Origin: Planctomycetaceae bacterium
Lineage (GTDB): Bacteria > Planctomycetota > Planctomycetia > Planctomycetales > Planctomycetaceae
DNA: 47,135 nucleotides
NCBI GenBank assembly: GCA_021732415.1
Contig: JAKFVC010000022.1
Location: forward strand, 1-47,135
Direction of reading: 5' to 3'
Translations under genes and position numbers: made by a program
In this document: positions 1 through 9,125 of the stretch, one piece after another
Layout: each line of letters opens with the position of its first letter
Numbering within the stretch: the stretch's first letter is position 1
Notes under the pieces: model-generated
The model's database searches: none
Seen by the model: only the letters and a program-made list of their open reading frames with translations
Told to the model about the DNA's origin: nothing

Positions 1-610
1 GCCCATTGCTGCCCACCCCTGACCGACCGACAATCCGATCCTCGACTCCCCTGGCCACCGCTGCGCCCTGGGGGTAGGGGGGAAGAAGTAATGAACCTCA
101 ATTCCGACAAAATAAATCAACAGGCCGTCATGGGACTGGGCTCACCAGCCTGGTGACTTTTTCGCTGATATTAGGCAATGTGGCATGATTCCAATGATTG
201 AGGTCGACATCCGTTATCCAGCCCTGAATGATGAATGGGGACGAAATCGGATCAGCGCGGTGCCCGGACACCAGGGAGCGTAGCGACAATGGTTCCCGCC
301 TGACGAGATCGTCCACCTTTCATCCATTTGAAGCATCTCGACTTGTATTTCGCTCGACAGGCTGTCGAATAGGCCCCAGGTCCTTGTAATTCGGCCCTTT
401 TTGGTCCTTTAGGTCCTTTCCGTCCTTTTCCTGCACCGAAGTCAGATTTTGATACGCCGGCCCTCAACCTGGATCATTCACGGAATGCTCTGAAATCGTT
501 GTCAGGCCGCGTTTTGCCGTGGGTTACGAACAATCATTGAAAAACAGTCTGTCAATCAGCCGGGTCAGCGCTTCAACCCACAAACATCTTTCAACCGACA
601 AGAACCCACC
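1..610. other. Intergenic region upstream of the giant adhesin gene
   Basis: I see no convincing gene here. The short minus-strand reading frames have low-complexity or unrecognisable products. The stretch holds a small tandem repeat (394-429) and an imperfect palindrome, CATTC-ACG-GAATG, at 475-487. The leader and promoter of the adhesin gene should lie in the last 100 to 150 bases, but I could not pick a clear -35/-10 pair. Confidence 0.5.
394..429. repeat. Tandem repeat, four 9-nt units
   Basis: Four consecutive 9-nt units read GGCCCTTTT, GGTCCTTTA, GGTCCTTTC and CGTCCTTTT. On the minus strand this is a run of AAAGGAC-type units. From memory, similar short purine-rich tandem repeats occur between genes in planctomycete genomes. 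The function is unknown. Confidence 0.7.
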
Positions 611-3600
611 ATGCTGCTTTCTCATTGGCTGATCTCCCTGGCAAATCGCGTGTTCACGAGTCGCGGGCGCGGGGGACAGCGGCGGTCGTTGACTCGGGGG
701 ACCTCGCTGCTGTTGCGGTCGAATTCCCGGGATGTGTCGGGCGGTGCGGTTGCCGCGGAAGTCATGGAGATTGAACCGCTGGAAGACCGGACGCTGCTGG
801 CGGTGACGCAGTTGGGGACGTCCCAGACGGCGGTCGAGAATTCCGGTGCACAATTCTCCGTGACGTTTAACTACACCGTGGGCGCGGGGACTCAGCGGTT
901 GTTGGTGGTGAGTACCGCTGGTGGCGGAAACAACGCCAATGCCACGAGTGTGAGATTCGCCGGGACTAACCTGACTCAGGGCCCCGAGCATGCCAATGGC
1001 GCGTTCACCAGGGCCGAGATCTTTTACCTCCCTTTGGGTGATAGTGCTTCGGCGACGTCCGGCAGCATTGTGGTGAGTTACGATCGAAATTTCCTGTTCT
1101 TCGCGACAGCCACCGCGTTTCAGGGTGTCGACCAAACCTCGCCTGTGGGGAGTTCCCCCACTATCAACAACAGTTCACTCAATGTGACTTCCGCAACCGG
1201 CAATATGGTCGTGGATGCGGTGGTCGGCGGTCTTTCGGGACCATTAACTGTGGGCTCCGGTCAGACCGCTCAATCGACGGCCTCTGGATTGAATTTTGGC
1301 AGCCAGGTGGGCGGGGTGAGCACCGAAGCGGGTGCGGCCAACGTGGCGATGACGTGGTCGAATATCACGGGCACCACTTCGCATGTGGCGGTCAGTATCA
1401 AACCGGCTGCCGTTGTCGTGGTGAATCAGGCTCCCAGCGGAGCGGATAAGACGGAGACGACGAACGAAGACACCGCCTACACGTTTGCGGCAGCGGACTT
1501 CGGATTCAGCGATCCGGGCAATTCGCCGGCGAACACCTTACTGGCCGTTAAGATCACCACGCTGCCCGGCAATGGCACGCTGACCGACAATGGCGTTTCC
1601 GTCACGGCGGGGCAGTTCGTATCCGTCGCTGACATTACCGGCGGCCTGCTGAGATTTACGCCCACGGCTGACGCGAATGGAATTCCTCTCAGCAGCTTCA
1701 CGTTCCAAGTCCAGGATAACGGCGGCATCGTGGGCGGCGGAGTCGATCTCGACCAGAGCCCCAACACCATCACCATCAACGTCCAATCCGTCGCCGATAT
1801 CAACAACGATACTTTGACGGTCAATGAAGACTCGATCATCACGGCCAACGTGTTGACCGGATCGAATGGTGCGACGGCCGACTCGTTTGAGAACGGCGGC
1901 GCGCAACTGGCCGCCGTGACACAGGGCTCGCGGGGCACCGTCACGTTCTCGGGGAATGGCAGCATTACCTATACGCCCAGTGCCGACTTCAATGGCACGG
2001 ATTCTTTCACTTACACCGTGCTGTCAGGTGGCGTAGGCGAAATCGCGACCGTCAACGTGACGATCAACCCGGTGGCCGACATTACCAACGATGCCCTCAT
2101 CACGAATGAAGACACGGCCATCACTGCAAACCTGATCACCGGCGAGAACGGAGCCACCGCCGACACGTTCGAGAATGCCGGTAAGGCGCTCACCAGTGTG
2201 TCACCGGGATCACATGGCACTGTGACGTTCGCGGCGAACGGCAGCGTGACCTACACGCCCAATGCCGACTTCAACGGGACGGACAGCTTCAGCTACACGG
2301 TCCTTTCCAACGGTGCGAGCGAGTCCGCAACGGTCAGTGTGACGATTAACGCAGTCGTCGACATCACGAGTGATTCCATCTCGACCAACGAAGACCAGGC
2401 CATCACGTTCAATGCCATCACGGGCACCAACGGCGCGACGCCCGATACGTTCGAGAGCGGCGGTGCCGCAATCACCAGCGTCAACCCGGGGTCTCATGGG
2501 TCTGTCGGATTCCAGGCCAACGGCAGCATCACGTACACGCCCAATGCCGACTTCAACGGCAGCGATAGCTTTACCTACACCGTCACCTCGGGCGGCGTCA
2601 CCGAGACCGCGGCGGTCAGCGTGATCATCAACGCGGTGGCCGATATCACCGCCGATACGCTGACGACCAACATCGGTACCCCGATCACGGCGAACCTGAT
2701 CACCGGCACCAACGGCGCGACGGCCGACAGTTTTGAAGATGGCGGCCGAACGCTCTTCAACGTGACCCAGGGTGCTCACGGGTCTGTCACTCTTCAGGCC
2801 AACGGCAGCGTGACCTACACCCCCAACGGCAGCTTTGTAAGCACCGATTCGTTTACCTACACGGTGATCTCGGGCGGCATCGCCGAGACCGCGACGGTTT
2901 CGATTGTCGCCATCGCACCGCCGCCGGCCGTGTCTTTCAGCACGGATTCGGTGTCGGTCAATGAAATGGCAGGAACGATCTTGATCACGATCAACCTGTC
3001 ATCCACTCAGTTGGCGCCGGTAATCATTCCCTATACGGTGGGCGGCACCGCGAGTAAGCCCAGTGACTATACGATGAGCGGGGCCAACCAGTTGATCATT
3101 CCCTCCAATACCAGCTCCGCGACGATTTCAATCAACATCGTCGATGTCATCGGCTTCGAACCCACGGAAACGATCGTTTTGACCCTGGGGACTCCGACCA
3201 ACGCCACCCTGGGCACAACGACCACCTGCACGGTCACCATTCTTGATGTCGATGCCCCGCCGACCGTGTCTTTCAACAGCCCCGGGGGTTCGGTGCCCGA
3301 GAACAGTGGCGTGGTCCTGGCGACGGTCAACCTGTCGTTCGCTTCAGCGGCGGACACGACAATTCACTTCACGGTCAGCGGCACGGCGAACAACCCCGGA
3401 GATTATTCCATCGCGGCCAGCCCCCTGGTGATTCCAGCCGGGCAGACCTCGGGCACCATCCAGATCAACCTTGTCGATTTTATCGGCTTCGAACCGTCGG
3501 AAACAGTCATCCTGACTCTGGGGGCACCGACCAATGCCACCCTCGGTGACTCCACCGTGAAGACCATCACGATTCTCGATATCGATCCCCCCCCGACCGT

Positions 3601-6600
3601 GTCGTTCACGTCCAGTACGGCGTCGGTGTTCGAAGTCTCCGGCTTCATCCTCGTGCCGGTGGAACTGTCGTTTGCCTCGGTGGTCCCGACGACCATTCCG
3701 TTCCTGGCGGGCGGTACGGCGAACGACCCGGGGGACTATTCGATTCCGATAAACCCCCTCGTGATCCCCGCCGGTCAGACCACCGGCTTCATTCAAATCA
3801 ATATCGTCGACTTCATCGGCTTCGAGCCTTCCGAGACCGTGGTGTTGACTTTGGGCTCGCCCACTAACGGCAGCCTCGGCGCGACAACCACGACCACGGT
3901 CACCATCCTCGACATCGACGCCCCTCCCACCGTGTCATTCAGCACCGATAGCCTGACTGCCTCCGAGACGTCCGGTCAGGTGGAAGTCACGGTTGATCTG
4001 TCGTTTTCATCCGTCGTGGAAACGACGATTCCCTTCTCGATCGGCGGGACGGCCACCAACGGCGTCGATTTTGCGACGAGTGCCAGTCCGCTGGTGATCC
4101 CCGCCGGCCAGACTTCGGGCAAGATCCAGATCGCGATCGGCGATTTGATTGGCTTTGAACCGACCGAAACAGTGGTCCTGACGCTGGGAACACCAACGAA
4201 CGCCACGCTGGGCGCGACGACCTCAACCACGTTGACCATTTTCGATATCGACCCCCAGCCCTCCGTCTCCTTCAGCACGGACGCCTCGGGAGTCAGCGAA
4301 ACGGCTGGCACATTCCAGGTGACGGTCAACCTGTCGCTCCCCTCATCGCAGAATGTGACGATCCCGTTCTCCGTGGGTGGCACGGCGAATAATCCGAGCG
4401 ATTATTCGATCGCCAGCAGCCCGCTGGTGATTCCCGCCGGCCAGACCTCAGGCACGATTCAGATCAATCTGGTCGATGTGATCGGATTCGAATCGTCGGA
4501 AACGATTATCTTGACGCTCGGCACTCCAACGAATGGCAGCCTGGGCTCCGTACCCAGTACGACGGTGACGATTTTCGATTTCGATGCCGCACCCGTCGCT
4601 ACGTTCAACACGTCCACGCAATCGGCCGGCGAAGGGATCGGCATCGTCGTCGTGACGGTCAACCTGAGCTTCGCCATCGGCCAGAACGTCACGGTCCCTT
4701 ACACCATTGGTGGCTCGGCCGCGAATCCGGCTGACTATACGATCGCCGCCAGCCCGTTGATCATTCCCGCCAATCAGCAATCGGCCACGTTCAATATCAC
4801 AGTCGTGAATGACACCAACTTCGAGAGTGACGAAACGGTCGTCCTGACTCTGCAAACACCGACCAATGCCACATTGGGCGCCACCACCGTCGACACGGTG
4901 ACGATCACCGACGACGATTTCATTCCGGTCGTGAATTTCAGCACGGCGGCTCAGTCGGCCGGCGAAGGAACCGGGACGGTGACGCTGACGGTGAATCTGT
5001 CGGGCGCGGCGTTCTCCAACGTATCGATCCCCTACAGCGTGACCGGCGGCTCGGCCACCAGCGGCACCGATTTTACCCTGTCGGCCAGTCCGCTCGTCGT
5101 ACAGGCCGGAGCCACCACCGGCAGCATCACCTTGAATCTCATCGACGATTCACTCATCGAAGGGAATGAAACGGTCACTGTGACGCTGGGCACTCCGACC
5201 AACGGGACGTTGGGCGGCACGCCAGCCCAGACGGTCACGATCAACGACAACGACATCAACCACGCTCCCACATTCAACGCCGGCCAGCAATTCTCACTGC
5301 CTGAGAACTCGGCGGGCGGGACCAATGCTGGCAACGTCGCCGCCAGTGACAATGACACGCCAGCACCGTTTAATACGCTGACCTTCAGCCTGAGCAACAA
5401 CCCCGGCACTCTGTTTGCGATCAACCCTGTGACCGGTCAGATCACGGTTGCCAACGGAGCTGTCCTGGATTTTGACACGAACCCGACAATCACGCTGGGC
5501 GTCACCGTGACCGATGGGGCTCCGTCGCCGCTGTCGACATCACAAAACGTGACGATCAATCTGACGAACGTCAACGAGCCTCCGGTCGTGACTGCCGCCA
5601 CATTGTCCGTCCCCGAGAATTCCGCGGTAAATACACCTGTCGGTACCGTCGCGGCGAATGATCCTGATGCCGGGCAGACGAAGACGTTCAGCATCACCAA
5701 CGGCAACACGGGTGGAGCGTTCGGCATTGATTCCGCGACCGGCGCGATCACCGTGGCGGCACAGTCGGCACTCAATTTCGAGACCACTCCCACATTCACA
5801 CTGACCGTGCAGGCGACCGATAACGCCAGTCCGGCCCTGTCCGGTTCGGCGACCATCACCGTCAACCTGACGGACGTGAACGAAGCCCCGGTAGTCACGC
5901 CTGCCACGTTCTCGATAGCCGAGAATTCTGCGGCGAACGCGTCGGTGGGTACGGTCGCCGCCACCGATTCCGAATCGGGACAGACGAAGGCGTACAGCAT
6001 CACGGCCGGTAACACCGGCAGTGCGTTTGCCATTAATACGACGACGGGCGCCATCACCGTTGCGACTCCATCGGCACTGAATTTTGAAACCATCCAGCAA
6101 TTCAGCCTGACCGTGCAGGTTGCCGACAATGGCAATCCAGTGGCCACTGGCTCGGCAACCATCACCGTCAATGTGACGAACGTCAATGAACCTCCGGTGG
6201 TGACGCCCGCCGCATTCTCAATTGCCGAAAATTCAGCAGCCAACACGGCAGTGGGCAGCGTGGTCGCCAACGACCCCGACGCGAATCAAACCAAGGCGTT
6301 CAGCATCACCGCCGGCAACACAGGCAATGCGTTTGCCATCAATTCCACGACGGGAGCGATTACGGTGGCGACGCCGTCGGCCGTCAACTTCGAGGGCACC
6401 CAGCAGATCTTCAATCTCACGGTGCAGGTGACCGACAACGGCAGTCCGACGGCCTCCGGCACGGCGGCGGTGACCATCACGGTCACGAATGTCAACGAAG
6501 CGCCGGTAGTCACCGTCGCGACGATGACGATTGCCGAGAACTCCGCTGTGAACTCAGCCGTGGGCACCGTATCGGCAAACGATCCCGATGGCGGTCAAAC

Positions 6601-7219
6601 CCGGACCTTCAGCATCACGGCCGGCAACACCGGCGGAGTCTTCGCCATCAATCCCAACTCCGGGGCCATCACGGTCGCCGTGGCCGCGCTCGACTTCGAA
6701 ACGACACCCACTTATCACCTCACGGTCCAAGCCACCGACAACGGGAGTCCGGCGCTCCCCGGTACGGGCACCATCACAATCAACGTGACCAACGCCAACG
6801 ACGCACCAATGTTGGTCGAGAACACAGTCGCTCCGACTTTCGTGTTTAAGGCCAAGACGCCGGTGAAGCCATTCCCCGCAATCGCGGTCAACGACCCCGA
6901 CGGCAACACCACGCTCGCCTCGGTCACCGTCACCGTGCAGATCCCGACTGGCAAAAAGAACCTCGATATCGTGAGCTTCAATCCGGCCGGACTGGGGACC
7001 GTCTCGGACACCGTCGTGGGAGGCCAGCGTCAGATCAAAATCACCCTCGCCAACGGAGTCACCACCCCCCAGATGGAGACATTCCTCCGCGGCATCACCT
7101 TCGCCAGCAAAGGCGCGAGCCTGAAGACCACGACGCGCACGTTCTCAGCCAGCGTGACGGACAAGAGCGGAGCAGACAGCAATGTCATCACGCGAACGGT
7201 GGCGATTAGGAAGAAGTGA
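611..7219 (+). CDS. Giant exported repeat protein (tandem-95, Calx-beta and cadherin repeats)
   Basis: A 2202-residue surface or extracellular protein, probably adhesive or structural. The N-terminus is basic, and residues of about 55-64 read EPLEDRTLLA, the leader box typical of large exported planctomycete proteins. Next come a beta-rich domain (about 65-260), one longer and four roughly 97-residue tandem-95 (cadherin-like) repeats with NEDTAIT-type starts (about 275-770), seven Calx-beta repeats with VSFST openings and TVTILDID ends (about 772-1548), and five cadherin repeats with PENSA openings and TVNVTNVNEPP ends (about 1550-2066). A last cadherin-like domain ends in basic residues. Calx-beta and cadherin repeats usually bind calcium. 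There is no catalytic domain, sortase motif or dockerin. The start is the ATG directly before the basic leader. Functional specificity cannot be read from the sequence. Confidence 0.93.
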   Translation: MLLSHWLISLANRVFTSRGRGGQRRSLTRGTSLLLRSNSRDVSGGAVAAEVMEIEPLEDRTLLAVTQLGTSQTAVENSGAQFSVTFNYTVGAGTQRLLVVSTAGGGNNANATSVRFAGTNLTQGPEHANGAFTRAEIFYLPLGDSASATSGSIVVSYDRNFLFFATATAFQGVDQTSPVGSSPTINNSSLNVTSATGNMVVDAVVGGLSGPLTVGSGQTAQSTASGLNFGSQVGGVSTEAGAANVAMTWSNITGTTSHVAVSIKPAAVVVVNQAPSGADKTETTNEDTAYTFAAADFGFSDPGNSPANTLLAVKITTLPGNGTLTDNGVSVTAGQFVSVADITGGLLRFTPTADANGIPLSSFTFQVQDNGGIVGGGVDLDQSPNTITINVQSVADINNDTLTVNEDSIITANVLTGSNGATADSFENGGAQLAAVTQGSRGTVTFSGNGSITYTPSADFNGTDSFTYTVLSGGVGEIATVNVTINPVADITNDALITNEDTAITANLITGENGATADTFENAGKALTSVSPGSHGTVTFAANGSVTYTPNADFNGTDSFSYTVLSNGASESATVSVTINAVVDITSDSISTNEDQAITFNAITGTNGATPDTFESGGAAITSVNPGSHGSVGFQANGSITYTPNADFNGSDSFTYTVTSGGVTETAAVSVIINAVADITADTLTTNIGTPITANLITGTNGATADSFEDGGRTLFNVTQGAHGSVTLQANGSVTYTPNGSFVSTDSFTYTVISGGIAETATVSIVAIAPPPAVSFSTDSVSVNEMAGTILITINLSSTQLAPVIIPYTVGGTASKPSDYTMSGANQLIIPSNTSSATISINIVDVIGFEPTETIVLTLGTPTNATLGTTTTCTVTILDVDAPPTVSFNSPGGSVPENSGVVLATVNLSFASAADTTIHFTVSGTANNPGDYSIAASPLVIPAGQTSGTIQINLVDFIGFEPSETVILTLGAPTNATLGDSTVKTITILDIDPPPTVSFTSSTASVFEVSGFILVPVELSFASVVPTTIPFLAGGTANDPGDYSIPINPLVIPAGQTTGFIQINIVDFIGFEPSETVVLTLGSPTNGSLGATTTTTVTILDIDAPPTVSFSTDSLTASETSGQVEVTVDLSFSSVVETTIPFSIGGTATNGVDFATSASPLVIPAGQTSGKIQIAIGDLIGFEPTETVVLTLGTPTNATLGATTSTTLTIFDIDPQPSVSFSTDASGVSETAGTFQVTVNLSLPSSQNVTIPFSVGGTANNPSDYSIASSPLVIPAGQTSGTIQINLVDVIGFESSETIILTLGTPTNGSLGSVPSTTVTIFDFDAAPVATFNTSTQSAGEGIGIVVVTVNLSFAIGQNVTVPYTIGGSAANPADYTIAASPLIIPANQQSATFNITVVNDTNFESDETVVLTLQTPTNATLGATTVDTVTITDDDFIPVVNFSTAAQSAGEGTGTVTLTVNLSGAAFSNVSIPYSVTGGSATSGTDFTLSASPLVVQAGATTGSITLNLIDDSLIEGNETVTVTLGTPTNGTLGGTPAQTVTINDNDINHAPTFNAGQQFSLPENSAGGTNAGNVAASDNDTPAPFNTLTFSLSNNPGTLFAINPVTGQITVANGAVLDFDTNPTITLGVTVTDGAPSPLSTSQNVTINLTNVNEPPVVTAATLSVPENSAVNTPVGTVAANDPDAGQTKTFSITNGNTGGAFGIDSATGAITVAAQSALNFETTPTFTLTVQATDNASPALSGSATITVNLTDVNEAPVVTPATFSIAENSAANASVGTVAATDSESGQTKAYSITAGNTGSAFAINTTTGAITVATPSALNFETIQQFSLTVQVADNGNPVATGSATITVNVTNVNEPPVVTPAAFSIAENSAANTAVGSVVANDPDANQTKAFSITAGNTGNAFAINSTTGAITVATPSAVNFEGTQQIFNLTVQVTDNGSPTASGTAAVTITVTNVNEAPVVTVATMTIAENSAVNSAVGTVSANDPDGGQTRTFSITAGNTGGVFAINPNSGAITVAVAALDFETTPTYHLTVQATDNGSPALPGTGTITINVTNANDAPMLVENTVAPTFVFKAKTPVKPFPAIAVNDPDGNTTLASVTVTVQIPTGKKNLDIVSFNPAGLGTVSDTVVGGQRQIKITLANGVTTPQMETFLRGITFASKGASLKTTTRTFSASVTDKSGADSNVITRTVAIRKK

Positions 7220-7235
7220 TTCATGGAGGGAGTGC

Positions 7236-7328
7236 TGACAGAAAGATTTGGGACAGAAAAATGATCTGCGTTCCATGTCGGCGAGAACTCGCCACAGGAC
7301 ACTCTTTCTGTCCTCCCTTTATCTGTCA
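7236..7328. repeat. Two-block inverted repeat downstream of the adhesin gene
   Basis: The left arm has TGACAGA (7236-7242) and GGACAGAAA (7251-7259). The right arm has TTTCTGTCC (7305-7313) and TCTGTCA (7322-7328). The two paired blocks are separated by 8 unpaired bases on both sides, so the geometry is symmetrical. It starts 17 bases after the stop codon and could act as a terminator or be an intergenic mobile repeat. Confidence 0.6.
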
Positions 7329-7769
7329 AAACTCTGCTCGCCACGGGAAGGGAACAACGGTTCCTGACAGCATTGTTTTTCCGATGCCGTAGCCTGACTC
7401 TCCAGAGTCGGGCGATTGTCCGATCGTCTCGACACGAGATTGCCCTGGTCCTCGCCGCCCCGTACAAAAAGCTCTGCCACAGCGCCGCCAGAGTAAATCC
7501 AAGGTATTCTCTGCACCGAGGTGGCGTGAAGTGATGTGCGAGACAGGCAGTGCGGGCACAGTCAAGGGCTCGAATGGTTCGGGTGACTCGTGCTTCCAGC
7601 ATAGGTTGTGGGCCACGTGCGCACCGCGGACGCAATTGTTGGTGTGTTGAAGCACTCGCTGCGGCGCGGTAGTTCTACGCGGCCCGTGACGAGTGCGACT
7701 TCAGCACGCCACCGAGTCGAGTCTCGCAGTCCACGTCATCGATCCTGATCGTGCTGCGCGGCTCCGGAT

Positions 7770-7931
7770 GCGATTCACATCCCTGCGGCAAATAGTCTCT
7801 GGCTGAGTGCGGGCGCAGATGGTTAGCTTCCGCCCGACCCTGATCAACCGCTGTCGTTCCTTCCGCGTCACCGAGATCTGGGTCGACAGTCGCGAGCGCA
7901 GAATCCGGTTCTCATCTTTCAGGTGGACGCT
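7770..7931 (-). pseudogene. Transposase N-terminal remnant
   Basis: Within an open minus-strand frame (7701-8141), one segment reads HLKDENRILRSRL, then VTRKERQRLIRVGRKL, then TQPETICRRDVNR. This matches the N-terminal region of a DDE (rve-type) transposase family common in planctomycetes: an ENxxLR helix, an ERxxL-GK segment, then a PETIxxW-type segment. The rest of the protein, including the whole catalytic core, is missing and the flanking residues do not fit, so this is debris. The C-terminal half of what appears to be the same family survives at 46333-46692. Confidence 0.55.
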
Positions 7932-8201
7932 TCTCACTACCTCGATTCGGCAGGGCGAGCGTGTGTGATCGATGCCGGTACCGACGTCGGTCGTGACCTG
8001 AATCGCCTGTTCGTTGGCTTTCTGCGGCGAGAATTTGGCGATGACCAATTTACGGTCCAGCGACTGGAAGCGGTTCCCGCCGTCGCCAGTTCGGCTGGCT
8101 GTTAGCGCTGGGGCGATGGACAGCGTCGGAATGAGCAGCACGCCGCGACGAGGCAGCGTGTGAGATTTTAGTCCTCGTTGGATGCGACTCAGGACGGGTC
8201 A

Positions 8202-9125
8202 ATGAAAACCTATCAGAAGAACACTACCCTGCTCGCCGCGGCAATCAACGTGCTCGAGGAAGAGCACCCCTGCACGTTACGGCAGCTCTTCTACCGCCTG
8301 GTCTCGGCCGGCGAACTCCCGAATGCACAGACCGCATATCAGCGGCTCGGCAAGCTGATGACGCGCGCCCGAGAATCTGGGCTGGTTGATCGCCGTCATA
8401 TTGTGGACCACGTGCGGGCCACGATGAAACCAGGATCTTGGTCTGGGCTCCAGGACTTCGGGGATACGGTCCGAAATGCCTACCGGAAGGATTTCTGGGC
8501 GAGCCTCGATCACTACGTGGCCGTATTTGTCGAGAAGGATGCGGTCGCGGGCACCATTCAGCCGGTCACATACGAGCACAACGTGTCGCTCCACGTCTGC
8601 CGGGGGTATGCCAGCGTGTCGTTCGTGGGCGAGATTGCCGACGACTGGTCGCTGATCGAGAAGCCGATCCACGCTTACTATCTGGGGGATTTCGACCCCA
8701 GCGGCTTCGATATTGAACGCGATCTCAAAGAGAAGCTGTCTCGGTATTCGGACAAGAGCGTTTACGAAACCGACCAGTATCATGTCAGCGATCGCAATCA
8801 CATCTGGTGGACCCGACTGGGGGTTCTGCCCACAGACTTCGCGGAGTTCGATCTAATTCGACTCCCCATCAAATCCAAGGACAGCCGAGCTAGCGGATTC
8901 CGCGAGAACTATGGCGATGCCGGTGCGGAAATCGATGCCATCCCACCAACAGAGTTAAGGCGTCGCGTTACGGATGCCATCAGTAATCACATCGACGTTG
9001 AGCGGTGGAACTCACTGCTGCAAGTCGAGGCCGCCGAACGGGCCACCATGCGGACCGTCCTGGCGTCACTCGGAACGGAAACCGAATCTAGATCACATTT
9101 GGCCGAAGGTGAGGGTTCAGCATGA
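8202..9125 (+). CDS. Spo11/TopoVI-A-like protein of the Mini-A type
   Basis: A 307-residue protein with both halves of a type IIB topoisomerase A subunit. Residues of about 20-70 form a winged-helix CAP region in which RQLFY places Tyr31 where Spo11 and TopoVI-A carry the DNA-attacking tyrosine. The second half has a Toprim domain: Glu111 in VEKDA, then Asp163 and Asp165 in GDFDPSG, the metal-binding residues. No B (GHKL ATPase) subunit is encoded nearby. This combination matches the lone 'Mini-A' proteins described in mobile elements of bacteria and archaea. It may cut or relax element DNA, possibly during replication, but that is inference. I chose the ATG at 8202 (AGGA at 8191-8194) over the upstream TTG at 8178. 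It overlaps the primase gene by 4 bases (ATGA), indicating one operon. Confidence 0.8.
   Translation: MKTYQKNTTLLAAAINVLEEEHPCTLRQLFYRLVSAGELPNAQTAYQRLGKLMTRARESGLVDRRHIVDHVRATMKPGSWSGLQDFGDTVRNAYRKDFWASLDHYVAVFVEKDAVAGTIQPVTYEHNVSLHVCRGYASVSFVGEIADDWSLIEKPIHAYYLGDFDPSGFDIERDLKEKLSRYSDKSVYETDQYHVSDRNHIWWTRLGVLPTDFAEFDLIRLPIKSKDSRASGFRENYGDAGAEIDAIPPTELRRRVTDAISNHIDVERWNSLLQVEAAERATMRTVLASLGTETESRSHLAEGEGSA

Larger units (their letters stand above)
7220..8201. other. Repeat-rich gap between the adhesin gene and the phage-like island
   Basis: No intact gene is supported. The gap contains a two-block inverted repeat just after the adhesin stop (7236-7328), a perfect palindrome GACTCT-CC-AGAGTC at 7396-7409 inside what looks like a planctomycete intergenic repeat, and the remains of a transposase N-terminus on the minus strand (7770-7931). 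The left boundary of the mobile island should lie here, but I could not identify an attachment site. Confidence 0.5.

Noticed and set aside
475-487. CATTCACGGAATG, also present at 17635-17647
   Set aside because: A 13-base match shared by two sites in 47 kb is expected by chance; no shared context.
1797-6810. Regularly spaced DNA repeats that could look like a CRISPR or tandem array
   Set aside because: They are diverged codons for tandem-95, Calx-beta and cadherin protein repeats in one long reading frame, not short identical repeats with unique spacers.
7030-7635. 201-codon minus-strand frame across the adhesin 3' end and gap
   Set aside because: It crosses repeats and the end of a well-supported gene, and its product is not recognisable.
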